This document shows positions 62,501 to 64,000 of a DNA stretch of 64,000 nucleotides, piece after piece. The first letter of the stretch is position 1. Each line of letters starts with the position of its first letter. The stretch spans positions 35,746,732 to 35,810,731 of the forward strand of contig CP136065.1 in NCBI GenBank assembly GCA_032622095.1, in the 5' to 3' direction. Made by a program: the position numbers and the translations under genes. Source of the DNA: Siphonodentalium dalli. Taxonomy: Eukaryota > Mollusca > Scaphopoda > Gadilida > Siphonodentaliidae. The notes below the pieces were generated by a model. That model was not told the DNA's origin and searched no databases. It worked only from the letters and a program-made list of their open reading frames with translations.

Positions 62501-64000
62501 CCACCTCATGTCAAACTACCACCTCATGCCAAACTGCCACCTCATGTCAAACTACCACCTCATGTCAAACTACCACCTCACGTCAAACTACCACCTCATG
62601 TCACACTACCACCTCACGTCAAACTACCACCTCATGTCAAACTACCACCTCATGTTAAATTACCACTCCATGTCAAGCTACCACCTCATATCAAACTACC
62701 ACCTCACGTAAAACTACCACCTCATGTCCAACTACCACCTCATGTCAAACTACCACCTAATGTCAAACTACCACCTCACGTCAAACTACCACCTCATGTC
62801 ACACTACCACCTCATGTCAAACTACCACCTCACGTCAAACTACCATCTAATGTCAAACTACCACCTCATGTTAAACTACCACCTCATGTCAAACTACCAC
62901 TCCATGTCAAACTACCACCTCATGTCAAACTACCACCTCATGTCAAACTACCACCTCATGTTAAATTACCACTCCATGTCAAGCTACCACCTCATGTCAA
63001 ACTACCACCTCACGTCAAACTACCACCTCATGTCAAACTACCACCTCATGTCAAACTACCACCTAATGTCAAACTACCACATCACGTCAAACTACCACCT
63101 CATGTCAAACTAACACCTAATGTCAAACTACCACCTCATGTCAAACTACCACATAATGTCACACTACCATATAATGTCAAACTACCACCTAATGTCAAAC
63201 TACCACCTCATGTCTAACTACCACCTCATGTCAAACTACCACCTCATGTCAAACTACCACCTCATGTCACACTACCACCTCATGTCAAACTACCACCTCA
63301 TGTCAAACTACAACCTCACGTCAAACTACAACCTCACGTCAAACTACCACCTCATGTCTAACTACCACCTCATGTCTAACTACCACCTCATGTCAAACTA
63401 CCACCTCATGTCAAACTACCACCTCATGTCACACTACCACCTCACGTCAAACTACCACCTCATGTCAAACTACCAACTCATGTTAAATTACCACTCCATG
63501 TCAAGCTACCACCTCATGTCAAACTACCACTCCATGTCAAACTACCATATAATGTCAAACTACCATCTAATGTCAAACTACCACCTAATGTCACACTACC
63601 ACCTAATGTCAAACTACCACCTAATGTCACACTACCACCTAATGTCAAACTACCACCTAATGTCAAAATCCCACCTCATGTCAAACTACCACCTCATGTC
63701 AAACTACCATCTAATGTCAAACTACCATCTAATGTCACACTACCACCTAATGTCAAACTACCACCTAATGTCACACTACCACCTAATGTCAAACTACCAC
63801 CTAATGTCAAACTACCACCTAATGTCACACTACCACCTAATGTCAAACTACCACCTAATGTCACACTACCACCTAATGTCAAACTACCACCTAATGTCAC
63901 ACTACCACCTCATGTCAAACTACCACCTCATGTCAAACTACCATCTAATGTCAAACTACCATCTAATGTCACACTACCACCTAATGTCAAACTACCACCT
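59577..64000. repeat. Minisatellite higher-order segment, second copy
   Basis: Second copy of 42893-47330. The left junction is at about 59577, where CTCGTGTCAAAC meets the shared run of CTAATGTCACAC units. It continues beyond the window edge, so its full extent is unknown. Confidence 0.88.

Larger units (their letters stand above)
40651..64000. repeat. 18-bp minisatellite, ~23.3 kb, open at the window edge
   Basis: Unit CTCATGTCAAACTACCAC, about 1,297 copies. Common variants are CTAATG for CTCATG, CACAC for CAAAC, CACG for CATG, TTAAA for TCAAA, ACTCCATG for ACCTCATG, and TAACAC for TACCAC. The plus strand is A/C/T with about one G per unit, so strand asymmetry is extreme. Because 18 is a multiple of three, all three plus frames stay open for long distances (SNYHLM, HVKLPP, SCQTTT). 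TAACAC variants break the first of these. On the minus strand CTCATG units create TGA while CTAATG units do not, so runs of the latter appear open (GGSLTL). These frames are by-products of the repeat. Confidence 0.97.

Noticed and set aside
40499-63113. Long plus-strand open frames (up to 639 codons) of SNYHLM or HVKLPP repeats
   Set aside because: They are the direct translation of an 18-bp repeat in all three frames, switch frame at 1-2-bp indels and have no non-repeat domain. The short non-repeat lead at 40499-40650 matches a non-coding block elsewhere.
43914-63900. Minus-strand open frames of GGSLTL/GGSVTL repeats (60-80 codons)
   Set aside because: They exist only where consecutive units carry CTAATG, which removes the TGA made by CTCATG. 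No gene features.
40651-64000. CRISPR array
   Set aside because: Units are contiguous, with no spacers, and the context is eukaryotic.

Overview
The window reads as nuclear DNA of an animal. There are no prokaryotic gene features. About 44 of 64 kb is tandem repeat, and the middle carries diverged transposable elements plus one spliced-type gene for a B-box / coiled-coil / beta-propeller (TRIM-NHL-like) protein. Large families of such genes with the whole coding region in one exon are characteristic of bivalve and other lophotrochozoan genomes, so a mollusc is my best guess. That is inference, not proof.

Layout. (1) 1 to about 20,985: a satellite array with a unit of about 538 bp, itself an old dimer of a monomer of about 180 bp. 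Every full unit holds a perfect 14-bp inverted repeat, and the array has multi-kb higher-order duplications. (2) About 20,986-40,650: an island packed with nested elements. It holds two hAT-type non-autonomous transposons with exact 8-bp target duplications (21898-22940; 24180-27345), a TTAA-flanked inverted-repeat element (23504-23972), five members of one fold-back hairpin family, an inverted-repeat-bounded element full of short motif repeats (27656-29414), a 2-kb imperfect palindrome (32870-34870), the only convincing gene (35081-36619, + strand), two decayed LINE reverse-transcriptase tails, and a pair of paralogous blocks of about 400 bp. (3) About 40,651 to the window end: a minisatellite with an 18-bp unit, about 23.3 kb, not finished at the edge. 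It has kb-scale higher-order repeats, including a 4.4-kb segment repeated 16.7 kb further on.

Connections. The second paralogous block runs straight into the minisatellite. The first block (37346-37830) ends in the same lead sequence followed by only about 1.7 units, so it looks like an unexpanded relative of the expansion locus. The gene has a clear 3' splice site 7 bp before its likely start codon. A promoter-like stretch with a strong 5' splice site at 21551 is a possible but unproven upstream exon. The last 15 or so codons of the gene appear to be read out of a LINE fragment that landed in its 3' end.

The many long open frames in 40.5-64 kb are by-products of an 18-bp (multiple of three) repeat and are not annotated as genes. 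I found no tRNA, rRNA, CRISPR or viral gene.
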